The notes: generated by a model from the sequence alone, not told the origin. Shown: positions 7,227 to 15,016, counted from the first letter of the stretch. The stretch: DNA of 64,000 bases from Planctomycetia bacterium (GCA_026401035.1 JAPLNR010000033.1:1-64000); one strand, 5' to 3'. Numbers and translations: made by a program.

Positions 7227-7444
7227 CACCGCAATCCCAGTTGCGCGGCGACGTCGGACGCCGACTTCGTGGTGAGTGTGCCGTCGGTCCCCTGCATGGC
7301 CTCCCGTAGCTCTCTTCTCAGATCCTCGCGGACCTCGAGTCCCTCATCGGGATCCCGCAGGAGATCCGCGAGGGTTTGAGTGACGGTCTCCTGGATCAGG
7401 AGGCGAAGCTCCTCAATCGTGAGATCGGAGACACGTGTGACCAT
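7223..7444 (-). CDS. small antitoxin-like protein (73 aa)
   Basis: The product reads MVTRVSDLTIEELRLLIQ followed by a strongly acidic, helical middle (LLRDPDEGLEVREDLRRELREAM). Proteins with this TIEELR-LIQE-LRDPDEGLELR pattern are common partners of RelE/ParE-type toxins in cyanobacteria and planctomycetes. Its own following gene is only a 26-residue stub. It is intact but orphaned. No DNA-binding domain is evident. The next stretch upstream, 7445..7635, shows no gene. Confidence 0.6.
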   Translation of the reverse strand: MVTRVSDLTIEELRLLIQETVTQTLADLLRDPDEGLEVREDLRRELREAMQGTDGTLTTKSASDVAAQLGLRW

Positions 7445-7635
7445 GTTGAAAATCCTTTTGGCGTCGGCGAGGGTGGTTCACGCAGTCGAACTGGGTGGGC
7501 GATGAACGGCGCGGAATATTCGCCCGTTCACGTATGGCGTCAAGCGGGCGGGGCGCCGGTTTGATTTTATCCGAACGCGGTAGGCCATGCCCTCGGACCA
7601 AGGGCGTCGCGCGGGGCCGCCCGCGGTCGCCTTGC

Positions 7636-7842
7636 TCAGGTTCGTGACGCAGCAAGCCGTGCTTCCTCGCGGCCCTCGAACGCAGCGAGTTCCTCGTTGA
7701 TCTTGGCGATCATCTTGCGCACGCCCGCCTTGGTGAATCCCTTTTTACCGATCGGATGCTCGCGCTCGAGGTCCGCGATGCGCTGCTCGAGGATTCACAG
7801 GTCAATATGGGCCTTCTCGTATTCCGCGGCGTTCAAAATCAC
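7636..7842 (-). pseudogene. small antitoxin-type gene interrupted by an in-frame TGA
   Basis: GTG (7840-7842) follows a clear GGAGGTGA site. The frame reads 15 codons (VILNAAEYEKAHIDL), hits TGA at 7795-7797, and then continues in the same frame for 52 more codons with good coding character (ILEQRIADLEREHP, then KKGFTKAGVRKMIAKINEE) to a normal stop. The whole would be a 68-residue, mostly coiled-coil protein resembling small antitoxin partners. A single-base change explains the TGA. No selenocysteine signal is visible. Confidence 0.6.
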
Positions 7843-7876
7843 AGCGTCACCTCCACGAGTCCTCTGCGGACCGTCG

Positions 7877-8227
7877 CTATAAAGCCACTTTCAGCCGGCT
7901 CGGCTTCCTCGTCGCGGGAGACCGCGGCGGCTGGCATTCGATTCGGCCGCCGGCGGCGGTGTAGGCCCGGACGAGCTGGTCCAAGGAGACATCCGGCGCC
8001 CCGACTTCGATTTTGGCGACTCGCGGCTGCGTCGTGCCGATCCGCTCGCCGAGCTGTTTCTGTGAGAGGCCGCTCGCCTGGCGTTGACGCCGAATGGCGA
8101 GAGCGAGCGTTAGCCGCAGCTCGACCAGCTGTTGCTCTTCGGCGGTGAGCCCGAGGAAATCGGCCGCGTCGCCCACCCGCCAGCCGGTGGCGGTGAGTGC
8201 CTTTCGCTTCTTGCTCGTCATGGTCAT
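7877..8227 (-). CDS. XRE-family antitoxin (HigA-like)
   Basis: This 116-residue protein has a central helix-turn-helix of the XRE type, LGERIGTTQPRVAKIE, preceded by LALAIRRQRQASGLSQKQ and followed by VSLDQLVRAYTAAGGRIE. This is the pattern of HigA-type antitoxins that bind their own promoter. The start is placed at 8225-8227 (a second ATG two codons later is equally possible), because the upstream part of the open frame overlaps the HigB-type toxin stub. Antitoxin intact, toxin lost. Confidence 0.8.
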   Translation of the reverse strand: MTMTSKKRKALTATGWRVGDAADFLGLTAEEQQLVELRLTLALAIRRQRQASGLSQKQLGERIGTTQPRVAKIEVGAPDVSLDQLVRAYTAAGGRIECQPPRSPATRKPSRLKVAL

Positions 8228-8238
8228 GGGGTCACCGT

Positions 8239-8325
8239 TCAGCGGCCAGGTGTAAACGGCGGCGTCTTCACGCGACCGTGCAGCCAGATGACTTTTCGCG
8301 GCTCGTTGTCGACCGCCGGTAGCAT
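8239..8325 (-). pseudogene. HigB/RelE-type toxin stub (28 aa) upstream of HigA-like gene
   Basis: ATG at 8323-8325 opens MLPAVDNEPRKVIWLHGRVK, then TPPFTPGR and a stop. The segment EPRKVIWLHG-x-VKTPPF is the start of the RelE/HigB-type toxins that precede XRE antitoxins, which normally run to about 110-120 residues. Only the first beta strand and turn remain. The stub lies 11 bases before the antitoxin start, the normal toxin-first order. An inverted repeat, ATATCGGATCGGATAT (about 8326-8341), lies just upstream and may be the old operator. Confidence 0.65.
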
Positions 8326-8404
8326 ATATCCGATCCGATATGTTAGCAACTTGCGACTTTTGCCCTCCGCGGATTCGGTGGGCGGTCATGAAACGAGGCC
8401 AGGT

Positions 8405-9361
8405 TTACCCGTTGAACCCGGCTTGTCTTCCCAACGCCGTTCGATCCTCCGCCCATGGTCCCCCGGCTGACCACGTGCTGATAAACGGGCGATCATCACG
8501 AAATGCAGTCAGCGGAGGCCAGATGAAGCGTTCCACGATCTCGATGACACGAGGCGGATCCGGCGGGGCTTCGAGGCGACTGCGTCGCAGAAACGCCTTC
8601 CACTGCACGGCCCGGCTTGGCTCAGCCATAAAAACCGGCGTCAGCGCCAGTGGCCGCTCATCTGGCGGGCGCGTACCCCGGTGCCGGAATGTTGCCGCGA
8701 TGCTCTCGGCCAGCAGTCGCCCATCGAAATCGAACGTCGACGCGAGCACGAACAGATCGAAGAAGTCCTTCATGCGGCTGTTGGTGGCACCGAGCGTCAC
8801 GACCGCCTCCGCCTTCTCGGCAATGACGGTTTCCCGCGAGTAGACAAGCAACTCGGGCGATGGGTGGTCGAGCAGAGCAGGAAACGCAGCCCGGCGTGCT
8901 GGAGGAATCACGACGTCACCGAAGCCGATGTCGATCTGCAACGGTACTCTCGCCGAGCCGAGCATGGCATCGACCCGAATCGATACGCCGCCGTGCGTGT
9001 TGCGCACGCGAATCTCCCGGGTCTCCAGCGACTTCGTGTCGAAGCGGATCGCATCAGGCGCGGTGATCATGAGAATGCCCCGGATCACTTCGACCATTTC
9101 CGCGGTTGCAGTCCGCGCGGGCGTGTGCAGATCGATGTCCCACGTGGCTCGGCGGCGGTCGATCTGCCAGAGCGTCAGAAGTGTTGCTCCCTTGAGCACG
9201 AACCGGTCGGAATGGTCCGAGATTCCGAGCCGATAGAGAAACCGCTCGGCCGCAAACTCCGCGAGCACCGTTTGAAACTCGGCCTGACGCTCGGTGGCGA
9301 TGATCGCGAGCCGCGCCCGCACCGAGTCGGGGCTTTCGGGATTGTGTCGGACACGGCTCAT
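8405..9361 (-). CDS. abiEii: AbiEii/AbiGii-type nucleotidyltransferase toxin
   Basis: This 318-residue protein has the AbiEii pattern: FLYRLGISDHSDRFVLKGATLL followed by ATWDIDLHT, which supplies the metal-binding D-x-D of the nucleotidyltransferase fold, and later the ETVIAEKAEAVVTLG and MKDFFDL motifs typical of the family. AbiEii proteins transfer nucleotides to RNA targets and act as the toxin of a type IV toxin-antitoxin pair that also works as abortive phage infection. Its start overlaps the AbiEi stop by four bases, so the two genes are co-transcribed. Length and motifs are complete, so this pair looks functional, unlike most cassettes to its left. Confidence 0.85.
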   Translation of the reverse strand: MSRVRHNPESPDSVRARLAIIATERQAEFQTVLAEFAAERFLYRLGISDHSDRFVLKGATLLTLWQIDRRRATWDIDLHTPARTATAEMVEVIRGILMITAPDAIRFDTKSLETREIRVRNTHGGVSIRVDAMLGSARVPLQIDIGFGDVVIPPARRAAFPALLDHPSPELLVYSRETVIAEKAEAVVTLGATNSRMKDFFDLFVLASTFDFDGRLLAESIAATFRHRGTRPPDERPLALTPVFMAEPSRAVQWKAFLRRSRLEAPPDPPRVIEIVERFIWPPLTAFRDDRPFISTWSAGGPWAEDRTALGRQAGFNG

Positions 9362-9957
9362 GCCACGCTTTCGAGATAGGGGCGGATCACGCGCTCCACG
9401 CGGTTGACTTTCGCATGGCGCAGCAGCGCGTCGATCTTTCCCGCGTGCCGCTGCACGAATTCCCGCAGGGCCTCGATTGCCACGTCAGTGCCGATTCGAT
9501 TGCGAAACTTGAAGCAGTCGGCAACGGTCTTGGCGGGCGTGGTGATGGCAACCTTCGTGCCTTCGATGCGGTATTGCTCGACGCCATCGGCCAGGTGCGG
9601 CCGAGCCACATGGACAAACCTGATGGGCACTCCGCCGCCGACAGGCCGCCACGCGCTGGGCGGAATGGCAACCCACACCTCGAATGGGTTTTGGGTGGTG
9701 AGCCGGTGGAAGCGGAGGGCGGAGAGCAGGCACACGACGCCTCCTGGCACCTGGCGGGCGGCCCGAGCGAGGTCGTGCCCGACGTCTGGGCTCGCATCGG
9801 GCAGCGAATAAACCCCACGGACCACACGCCTGACGATGCCCCGTTCGACGAGCTTCGCGCGCATCGTTCGCGACACGCCGGCGGCCTCGAACTCGCGGCT
9901 ACGGGCGACGGCCTGGCCGCGAAGGAGGCGACAAGCCTTGGCGGCGGGAGTGGCCAT
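9358..9957 (-). CDS. abiEi: AbiEi-type antitoxin / transcriptional regulator
   Basis: This 199-residue protein starts MATPAAKACRLLRGQAVAR with an N-terminal winged-helix (VSRTMRAKLVERGIVRRVVRGVYSL), followed by the AbiEi C-terminal domain with HRLTTQNPFEVWVAIP, TTPAKTVADCFKFR and an AIEALREFV segment. In known AbiE systems this protein represses its own promoter by binding repeats upstream. The ATG at 9955-9957 is chosen because the upstream part of the frame has no family similarity and holds the repeats. Three evenly spaced TTTGCAAA-like sites lie 28-78 bases upstream and are good operator candidates. Confidence 0.85.
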   Translation of the reverse strand: MATPAAKACRLLRGQAVARSREFEAAGVSRTMRAKLVERGIVRRVVRGVYSLPDASPDVGHDLARAARQVPGGVVCLLSALRFHRLTTQNPFEVWVAIPPSAWRPVGGGVPIRFVHVARPHLADGVEQYRIEGTKVAITTPAKTVADCFKFRNRIGTDVAIEALREFVQRHAGKIDALLRHAKVNRVERVIRPYLESVA

Positions 9958-9984
9958 GGCGGCAATCCAGATAACGTGGAATAG

Positions 9985-10034
9985 GAATTTGCAAATTCTA
10001 TGTACTTTTGCATAAGTGACGAGTATTTGCAAAT
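9985..10034 (-). promoter_or_regulatory. three 19-bp-spaced operator repeats upstream of abiEi-abiEii
   Basis: GAATTTGCAAATTC (9985..9998, a perfect palindrome), ACTTTTGCATAAGT (10004..10017, degenerate) and ATTTGCAAAT (10025..10034) have GC centres exactly 19 bp apart. A TAGAAT -10-like box (9995-10000, minus strand) overlaps the first. AbiEi proteins are known to bind repeats in their own promoter, so these are the likely sites. Confidence 0.6.
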
Positions 10035-10146
10035 CATGCCGTGCGGAGACCGCAGCCGGCTCAAAGCGACCACGGCAAGGCGGCACGCTACAAGTGCCGC
10101 CCACTCGGGCCCAAATCTTGTTTCTCACTTGTTGGCGGCAACCGGC

Positions 10147-10183
10147 GTTGTTTCTCACTTTCGGCATCAAAGTGAGAAACAAC
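10147..10183. terminator. perfect 15-bp stem-loop between DUF4926 gene and AbiE promoter
   Basis: GTTGTTTCTCACTTT (10147..10161), a 7-base loop and the exact inverse (10169..10183). It begins two bases after the DUF4926 stop codon, so it may terminate that transcript. The half TTGTTTCTCACTT is repeated alone at about 10119..10131, so it may instead belong to a repeat family. Confidence 0.5.
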
Positions 10184-10185
10184 AT

Positions 10186-10413
10186 TCAGCTCGCCATTGG
10201 CCGTGCGTGGGCGATTTCCTCCGCGTGGGCCTGCCGGACTTGGTGTGCCCGGAGCGTGGAAACGCCGATCGTCTCGCCATCGAGCGTCATGAACTCGACT
10301 TCGTATCCCCGGCCTTCGCCATGCACGAGCACGACAGTGCCGATGTCTCCGGCCGTGAGCTTGTGCTCCGGCAGATCACACGTGAGCACGACTTCGTCAA
10401 GTTCGCGAATCAT
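10186..10413 (-). CDS. DUF4926 domain protein (75 aa)
   Basis: The product reads MIRELDEVVLTCDLPEHKLTAGDIGTVV in outline (start MIRELDEVVLTCDLPEH, then LTAGDIGTVVLVH and YEVEFMTLDGETI). This is the compact beta-barrel-like DUF4926 pattern, a family often found beside toxin-antitoxin genes and similar to KOW/SH3-like small proteins. Its molecular role is unknown. It is transcribed toward the stem-loop at 10147 and stands 28 bases from the Phd-type antitoxin on the same strand. Confidence 0.75.
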   Translation of the reverse strand: MIRELDEVVLTCDLPEHKLTAGDIGTVVLVHGEGRGYEVEFMTLDGETIGVSTLRAHQVRQAHAEEIAHARPMAS

Positions 10414-10441
10414 GGTAGTGTTGCTCGATGGTGCCGTTGAA

Positions 10442-10693
10442 TTACCGTCTCTTGTCGGCTTCGCTCAATCGGTGTTCGAGTTCGGAGCGTGTGATCGAAG
10501 GTTCCTGCCGGCGGGCCGTGATCAGCCGCCAGAAATCCTCGCTCATACCAATCGCGATCTGTTCGTCGTCGAGTCCCGCAAGGCCGACGACCACTGCGAC
10601 AGGACGACCGTCTCGTGTCAGTAACACACGATCGCCTTGGGCTTCACGAACACATGAGTCGAGGGTTGCCTGTTCGATTCCCAAAGTCTTCAC
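10442..10693 (-). CDS. Phd/YefM-type antitoxin
   Basis: This 83-residue protein carries the Phd/YefM N-terminal pattern LDSCVREAQGDRVLLTRDGRPVAVVV and a C-terminal helical tail (ITRSELEHRLSEADKRR) that would cover the toxin. It follows the RelE toxin with a four-base overlap, so the order is toxin first, the reverse of the usual one. Both members of this pair are complete. Confidence 0.8.
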   Translation of the reverse strand: MKTLGIEQATLDSCVREAQGDRVLLTRDGRPVAVVVGLAGLDDEQIAIGMSEDFWRLITARRQEPSITRSELEHRLSEADKRR

Positions 10694-10992
10694 AGGATTT
10701 CCTCCGTCGTCTTGTGGGGCGGCTTGAGGCGTATCGCACGCACGGTGACGAGCCTAGCCTGCTCCTGCACATCATAGAACACGCGGTACTCGCCGACACG
10801 CAATTCCCAGATCGGAAGTTCCTGATCCCAGGGAGGCTGTAGGCCGGGGAGCAGCTTGCGGTTGCGGGTTTCCGCTATCGGGGCATCGCCGAGCTCCGTA
10901 TCGATGCGGTCGAGCACACGACGACGGTCGTACGGACGCAGAGCCGCCAAGTCGCCCACTACTCCGGCCACAAACTTGATCGTGTACATCAT
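10690..10992 (-). CDS. RelE/ParE-type toxin (complete)
   Basis: This 100-residue protein begins MMYTIKFVAGVVGDLAALRP, continues with RRRVLDRIDTEL and ends with the RelE core WELRVGEYRVFYDVQEQ, VTVRAIRLKPP. The RVGEYRVFYDV strand and its basic residues are the typical mRNA-interferase surface. The ATG at 10990-10992 is preferred to one 14 codons upstream, which lies in the promoter. The promoter (TTGACC 11040-11045 and TACACT 11018-11023) carries the shared palindrome, which also faces the helicase gene at 11122. Confidence 0.8.
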   Translation of the reverse strand: MMYTIKFVAGVVGDLAALRPYDRRRVLDRIDTELGDAPIAETRNRKLLPGLQPPWDQELPIWELRVGEYRVFYDVQEQARLVTVRAIRLKPPHKTTEEIL

Positions 10993-11017
10993 TGGGTTCG
11001 CAAGCGGTGTTGGCGGG

Positions 11018-11045
11018 AGTGTACGTGAGTACACGTTTTGGTCAA
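11018..11045 (-). promoter_or_regulatory. promoter with palindrome TGTACGTGAGTACA
   Basis: On the minus strand, TTGACC (11040-11045), a 16-bp spacer and TACACT (11018-11023). TGTACGTGAGTACA (11020..11033) overlaps the -10 box. The palindrome lies between two divergent genes, RelE (10992) and the HIT-helicase (11122), and could control both. Confidence 0.65.
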
Positions 11046-11082
11046 GCGGATTTTATGACCCCGAGTCTGCCAACGGTCGCCC

Positions 11083-11099
11083 GGGACCAAGGTTGTCCC
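11083..11099. repeat. copy 2 of GGGACCAAGGTTGTCCC repeat
   Basis: A perfect copy of the 17-bp near-palindrome, 22 bases upstream of the HIT-helicase start. Confidence 0.65.
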
Positions 11100-11121
11100 T
11101 GCGGGTCGTAGACTGTCGGCC

Positions 11122-14100
11122 ATGGAGTCAGCCGCCCCCTCGCCGTTTGTGGAAGTCCCCGAGGCGGAGTGGGTCTGCGCAAATGGCCTCTGCTTCGCGA
11201 TCTACGATTCGTACCCAGTGTCGCCGGGGCACGTGCTCGTGATCACGCGGCGGGTGGTGCCAACGTTCTTCGAGTGCACGGCCGCGGAGCAGGTGGCCCT
11301 CATGGAACTCGTCGGCGAGGTGAAGGCCCTGCTCGACGAGCGGCTTGACCCGAAGCCCGATGGATACAACGTCGGCTTTAACGCCGGGGCTGCCGCGGGC
11401 CAGACCGTGCCGCATGTGCATGTGCACGTGATTCCGCGGTATACGGGCGACATGGGCGACCCCCGCGGCGGCGTGCGGCATGTGATCCCGGAGAAGGGGA
11501 ACTATTTGGCGGAAACGCTCTCGCTCACCACCGGCCCGAATCGGCCCCTTTGGCAGCGGCTGGCCAGCCGGCTCCCCGGCGCCAGCGAGATCGACCTGCT
11601 CGCGTCGTTTGTGCAGCCGTCGGGGCTCGCCCTCATTGAGAAGAGCCTCTTTAGCGCTCTTGCGGCCGGGGCAAAGGTGCGGCTGCTCGTGGGCGACTAT
11701 CTCGGCATCACGTCGCCCGACGCCCTGCGGCAACTGCTTGGTTGGATCAACTACGGCGGCCCGGCGTTTGCGGCCCGGCTCGCCGAACTCGAACACCTCC
11801 GCGGCTCGCCGAGCTCCTTTCACCCGAAGGCCTGGCGAATCGCCGATGCGTCGGGCGGGATCGTGGTGGTGGGGTCAAGCAACCTCTCGCGGGCGGCTCT
11901 TGAGACGGGCGTGGAGTGGAATCTCGTCGGCGAGACGTCGGGCTCGGGCGGCCTCGACCGCGAACTCATCGCGGCGTTTGACGACCTCTGGCAGCAGGCC
12001 ACGCCGCTCGTGGCCGACGTGATCGAGCGGTATGCAGCGAAAGTAGGACAGGCTTCAGCCTGTCGATTGTGGGATCCACTGGCGAAAGACGACAGGCTAA
12101 AGCCCGTCCTACTTCCCCGCCCCTGGCAGGCAGAAGCCCTCGTTTCCCTGGCCGCGATTCGGGCCCAAGGGTATTCCAGGGCTCTTGTCGCCGTGGCCAC
12201 GGGCCTTGGGAAAACCTGGCTCGCGGCATTTGACGTTGTGGCCCACGGGAAGGCTCTCGGCCGGCCGCCGCGGGTGCTTGTGATCGCCCATCGGGCCGAG
12301 ATCCTGGCCCAGGCAGAGACCACGCTGCGGCAGGCGGTTCGGCCCGCGAGCGTGTCGTATGTTGCCGGAGCGTCGTGCGACCTCTCGTGCCAGCTTGTGA
12401 TCGCGTCGATTCAAAAACTCTGCCGGCCCGACAGTCTTTTGGCCCTGGATGCGGCCGAGCCCTTTGATTATTGCGTGATCGACGAGGTGCATCATGCCGA
12501 GGCCCCGAGCTATCGGCGGGTGATCGCGCGGCTACCGCGACATGCCCGGTCGTTTACGCTCGGCCTCACGGCCACCCCGGAGCGAACAGACGGCGTTGAC
12601 GTGGCCACGCTCTTCGACGACATCCTGGCGTATCAGGCCACGATCGGCGACGGGATCGCGGAGGGGTCGCTCGTGCCGTTTCGGTATCGGGGGCTCAAGG
12701 ACGACGTCGACTTCGAGCAGATCCCCTGGCGAAACGGCCGCTTCGATCCGGCCGTGCTCGAAGCAGCCCTGGAAAACGCTCCCCGCATGGAGCGCCTCTG
12801 GGAGGAATGGAAAAAAGGTGACAGCCACCATTTGCCGGTCGCCGCAGGCGACACGGCCCCGGCTGAAGGCCGGGGTCTCGAGACAAATGGTGGCTGTCAC
12901 CTTTTTCCCCCGCGTCGCACGCTCGTCTTCTGCTGTTCGCGGCGGCATGCCGTGTTTGTCAGAGACTGGCTGCGGAAAAAGGGCGTCAGCGCCGCCGCGG
13001 TCTTTTCCGAAAGTGGGACAGGCTTCAGCCTGTCAAATCCGCGCACCACTTCACCGGCCGAACCCCTATCCCTCCGCTCCGATCCGCGTATGGCCTCCCT
13101 CGCCGCCTTTCACGCGGGCACGCTCTCGGCCCTCTGCGTGGTCGACCTCTTCAACGAGGGCGTCGATATCCCGCTGGTCGACCGCGTGGTGATGCTCCGG
13201 CCCACCGAATCAAAGATCGTGTTCTTGCAGCAGCTCGGCCGCGGCCTGCGGGCGGCGGAGGGCAAGACGCGGCTCGAGGTGATCGACTTCGTGGGCAATC
13301 ACCGCGTGTTTGCCAGCCGGCTCGTGCATCTGCTCTCGCTCGCCACCGCGGCCACCGCCGCCGACGCCACGGGGTTTGCTCTCTTGAAGCGGTATCTCGA
13401 CGGCCGGGAGCCGGCGCTTCCAGAGGGCTGCGTGCTTGACGTGGAGCTCGAGGCGAAGGAGCTGCTCGCGCGGTTTCTGCCGGCGGGCCGGGCCGCAGTG
13501 GAGGAGGCGTATCGCGGCATGCGGGCGGAGCTCGGGCGGCGGCCGACGCCGACGGAGCTTTTGCATGCTCACTATCTGCCTCACACGTTGCGAGCGGCGC
13601 ACGGCAGTTGGTTCGGGTTTTGCCGGGCCGAGGGGGATCTCGATGCGAGCGAGGAGCGCGTCGTCGAGCGGTTCGGGGCGTGGCTCGGGATGCTCGAGAC
13701 GACGAACCTCAACAAGTCGTACAAGATGGTGGTGCTGCGGGTGCTCCTGGATCGCGACGCCTTGTGGGACGGGCTCGAGATTCCGCGGCTCGCGGCGGCG
13801 TGCCGCTCGTTTCTCGAAAACCATCCGGCGCTGCGGGCGGATCTCGAGGGGGCGGCCTTCACCCGCGTGCCGGGCGACGCCGCTCGCGACATGGAAAACT
13901 TCGCCGCTTGGTGGCTCGAATGGCCGCTCTCGCGGTGGATGGACGACCAGTCCGGCCAGCGGTGGTTTACCCGCCGGGGTGACAGTTTCGTGGCGCATTT
14001 CACGTGCCCGCCCGAGCTCCGCGCGGCCTTCGAATCGCTGACGGGCGAACTCGTCGATCTCCGTCTCGCGCACTACACGCACTCGCGCCTGTCGTCCCAA

Positions 14101-14991
14101 AAAGCTCTCCGCGGAAGCGACGGGGCTCCGCTCTCCACCACCTTCCGTGCAAAAGTCTCCCACTCCGGTGGCAAACCAATCCTCTTCCTGCCCGCGGTGG
14201 AATCCGTTCCGTCCCGCCCCACGGGCCCCACGCGCGTCCGCCTCCCCGACGGCCGGGAGTGGGTCTTCCGGTTCGTGAAGGTGGCGTGCAACGTCGCCCA
14301 TCCCGCCGACGCCGCGAGTGCCCGTGGCAACAACGCTCTCCCCGCGCTGCTCCGCGACTGGTTCGGCCCCGACGCGGGTCTCCCGGGCACCAACTTCGAA
14401 GTCGACTTCACCTCTATAGATGGACAGTGGTCCGCCGCGCCCCAAAGTAGGACAGGCTTCAGCCTGTCAAATCCGCCCCCCACTCCAACACCCGCCGCCC
14501 CGCTTCCGCTCCTCACCGATAACCCGCCCCCCGCCGCCCGCTACACCACCCACGTCCCGGTCTACGACCTCACCGTCGCGGCGGGCTTTTGGGGCCCGGA
14601 GAGCGTGCCAGAGGAGATCGGCTGGACGGAGGTGCCGGGCGTTTCGCTCAAGCCCGGCATGTTCGTGGCGCGGGTGACTGGGACTTCGATGGAGCCGCTG
14701 ATCGCGGACGGCTCATGGTGCCTGTTCCGCCCGTGTCCGGCGGGCTCGCGCGAGGGCCGGATCGTGCTCGTGCAGCTGAGCACGGACGGCGCGGGCGAGA
14801 ACGGCGGCCGGTTCACCGTCAAGAAGTACCACTCGGAGAAGACCGTCACCGCCGACGGCTGGCGGCACGACCGCATTCAGCTTCTGCCGCTGAATCCGGC
14901 GTTTGAGCCGATCGAGATCGAGCCGGAAGAGGGAGCGGACCTCATGATCGTGGGCGAACACATTCAGTGTCTTGCTCATCGGTCCAACTAA
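11122..14991 (+). CDS. HIT - PLD nuclease - SF2 helicase - S24 peptidase-like fusion (1289 aa)
   Basis: Domains in order are as follows. A HIT nucleotide hydrolase-like domain spans residues 1-130, with His98-Val-His100-Val-His102. A phospholipase-D-type nuclease domain spans about 150-310, with FHPKAW near 234 and GSSNLSRAAL. An SF2 helicase follows, with ATGLGKT near 360, DEVHH near 453 and a QQLGRGLRA motif VI. A DUF3427-like helical region comes next, and an S24 domain ends the protein, with GTSMEPLIADGS (Ser near 1189) and FTVKKY (Lys near 1232). PLD-helicase-DUF3427 proteins are candidate restriction or defence enzymes. Four short palindromic repeats lie inside the frame (12041..12114, 12810..12906, 13011..13034, 14444..14468) without breaking it. 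They encode peptides such as [10 protein letters not shown] and RTGFSLSNP between domains. No clear Shine-Dalgarno site is seen. The palindrome at 11020 lies upstream. Confidence 0.85.
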   Translation: MESAAPSPFVEVPEAEWVCANGLCFAIYDSYPVSPGHVLVITRRVVPTFFECTAAEQVALMELVGEVKALLDERLDPKPDGYNVGFNAGAAAGQTVPHVHVHVIPRYTGDMGDPRGGVRHVIPEKGNYLAETLSLTTGPNRPLWQRLASRLPGASEIDLLASFVQPSGLALIEKSLFSALAAGAKVRLLVGDYLGITSPDALRQLLGWINYGGPAFAARLAELEHLRGSPSSFHPKAWRIADASGGIVVVGSSNLSRAALETGVEWNLVGETSGSGGLDRELIAAFDDLWQQATPLVADVIERYAAKVGQASACRLWDPLAKDDRLKPVLLPRPWQAEALVSLAAIRAQGYSRALVAVATGLGKTWLAAFDVVAHGKALGRPPRVLVIAHRAEILAQAETTLRQAVRPASVSYVAGASCDLSCQLVIASIQKLCRPDSLLALDAAEPFDYCVIDEVHHAEAPSYRRVIARLPRHARSFTLGLTATPERTDGVDVATLFDDILAYQATIGDGIAEGSLVPFRYRGLKDDVDFEQIPWRNGRFDPAVLEAALENAPRMERLWEEWKKGDSHHLPVAAGDTAPAEGRGLETNGGCHLFPPRRTLVFCCSRRHAVFVRDWLRKKGVSAAAVFSESGTGFSLSNPRTTSPAEPLSLRSDPRMASLAAFHAGTLSALCVVDLFNEGVDIPLVDRVVMLRPTESKIVFLQQLGRGLRAAEGKTRLEVIDFVGNHRVFASRLVHLLSLATAATAADATGFALLKRYLDGREPALPEGCVLDVELEAKELLARFLPAGRAAVEEAYRGMRAELGRRPTPTELLHAHYLPHTLRAAHGSWFGFCRAEGDLDASEERVVERFGAWLGMLETTNLNKSYKMVVLRVLLDRDALWDGLEIPRLAAACRSFLENHPALRADLEGAAFTRVPGDAARDMENFAAWWLEWPLSRWMDDQSGQRWFTRRGDSFVAHFTCPPELRAAFESLTGELVDLRLAHYTHSRLSSQKALRGSDGAPLSTTFRAKVSHSGGKPILFLPAVESVPSRPTGPTRVRLPDGREWVFRFVKVACNVAHPADAASARGNNALPALLRDWFGPDAGLPGTNFEVDFTSIDGQWSAAPQSRTGFSLSNPPPTPTPAAPLPLLTDNPPPAARYTTHVPVYDLTVAAGFWGPESVPEEIGWTEVPGVSLKPGMFVARVTGTSMEPLIADGSWCLFRPCPAGSREGRIVLVQLSTDGAGENGGRFTVKKYHSEKTVTADGWRHDRIQLLPLNPAFEPIEIEPEEGADLMIVGEHIQCLAHRSN
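12041..12114. repeat. in-frame inverted repeat pair, family A
   Basis: AAGTAGGACAGGCTTCAGCC plus TGTC at 12041..12064, and the inverse GACAGGCTAAAGCCCGTCCT plus ACTT at 12091..12114, with a 26-base spacer. The block lies between the PLD and helicase parts of the fusion protein and keeps the frame open. Confidence 0.85.
12810..12906. repeat. in-frame inverted repeat pair, family C
   Basis: AAAAAAGGTGACAGCCACCA then TTTG on the left, CAAATGGTGGCTGTCACCTT then TTT on the right, around an inner palindrome (CCCCGGCTGAAGGCCGGGG). It is inserted in frame in the helicase core of the fusion protein. Confidence 0.85.
13011..13034 (+). repeat. in-frame family A repeat, single arm
   Basis: AAGTGGGACAGGCTTCAGCC followed by TGTC lies between two helicase strands of the fusion protein. 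It encodes SGTGFSLS in the host frame. Confidence 0.8.
14444..14468 (+). repeat. in-frame family A repeat, single arm
   Basis: AAAGTAGGACAGGCTTCAGC followed by CTGTC. It encodes SRTGFSLS in the linker before the S24 domain of the fusion protein. Confidence 0.8.
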
Positions 14992-15016
14992 ACAGCGTGT
15001 AAAAGGAGACCCTGTT

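Noticed and set aside
7795..7797. In-frame TGA as a selenocysteine codon
   Set aside because: The protein is a small antitoxin type with no redox site, and no hairpin of SECIS type follows. A point mutation is simpler.
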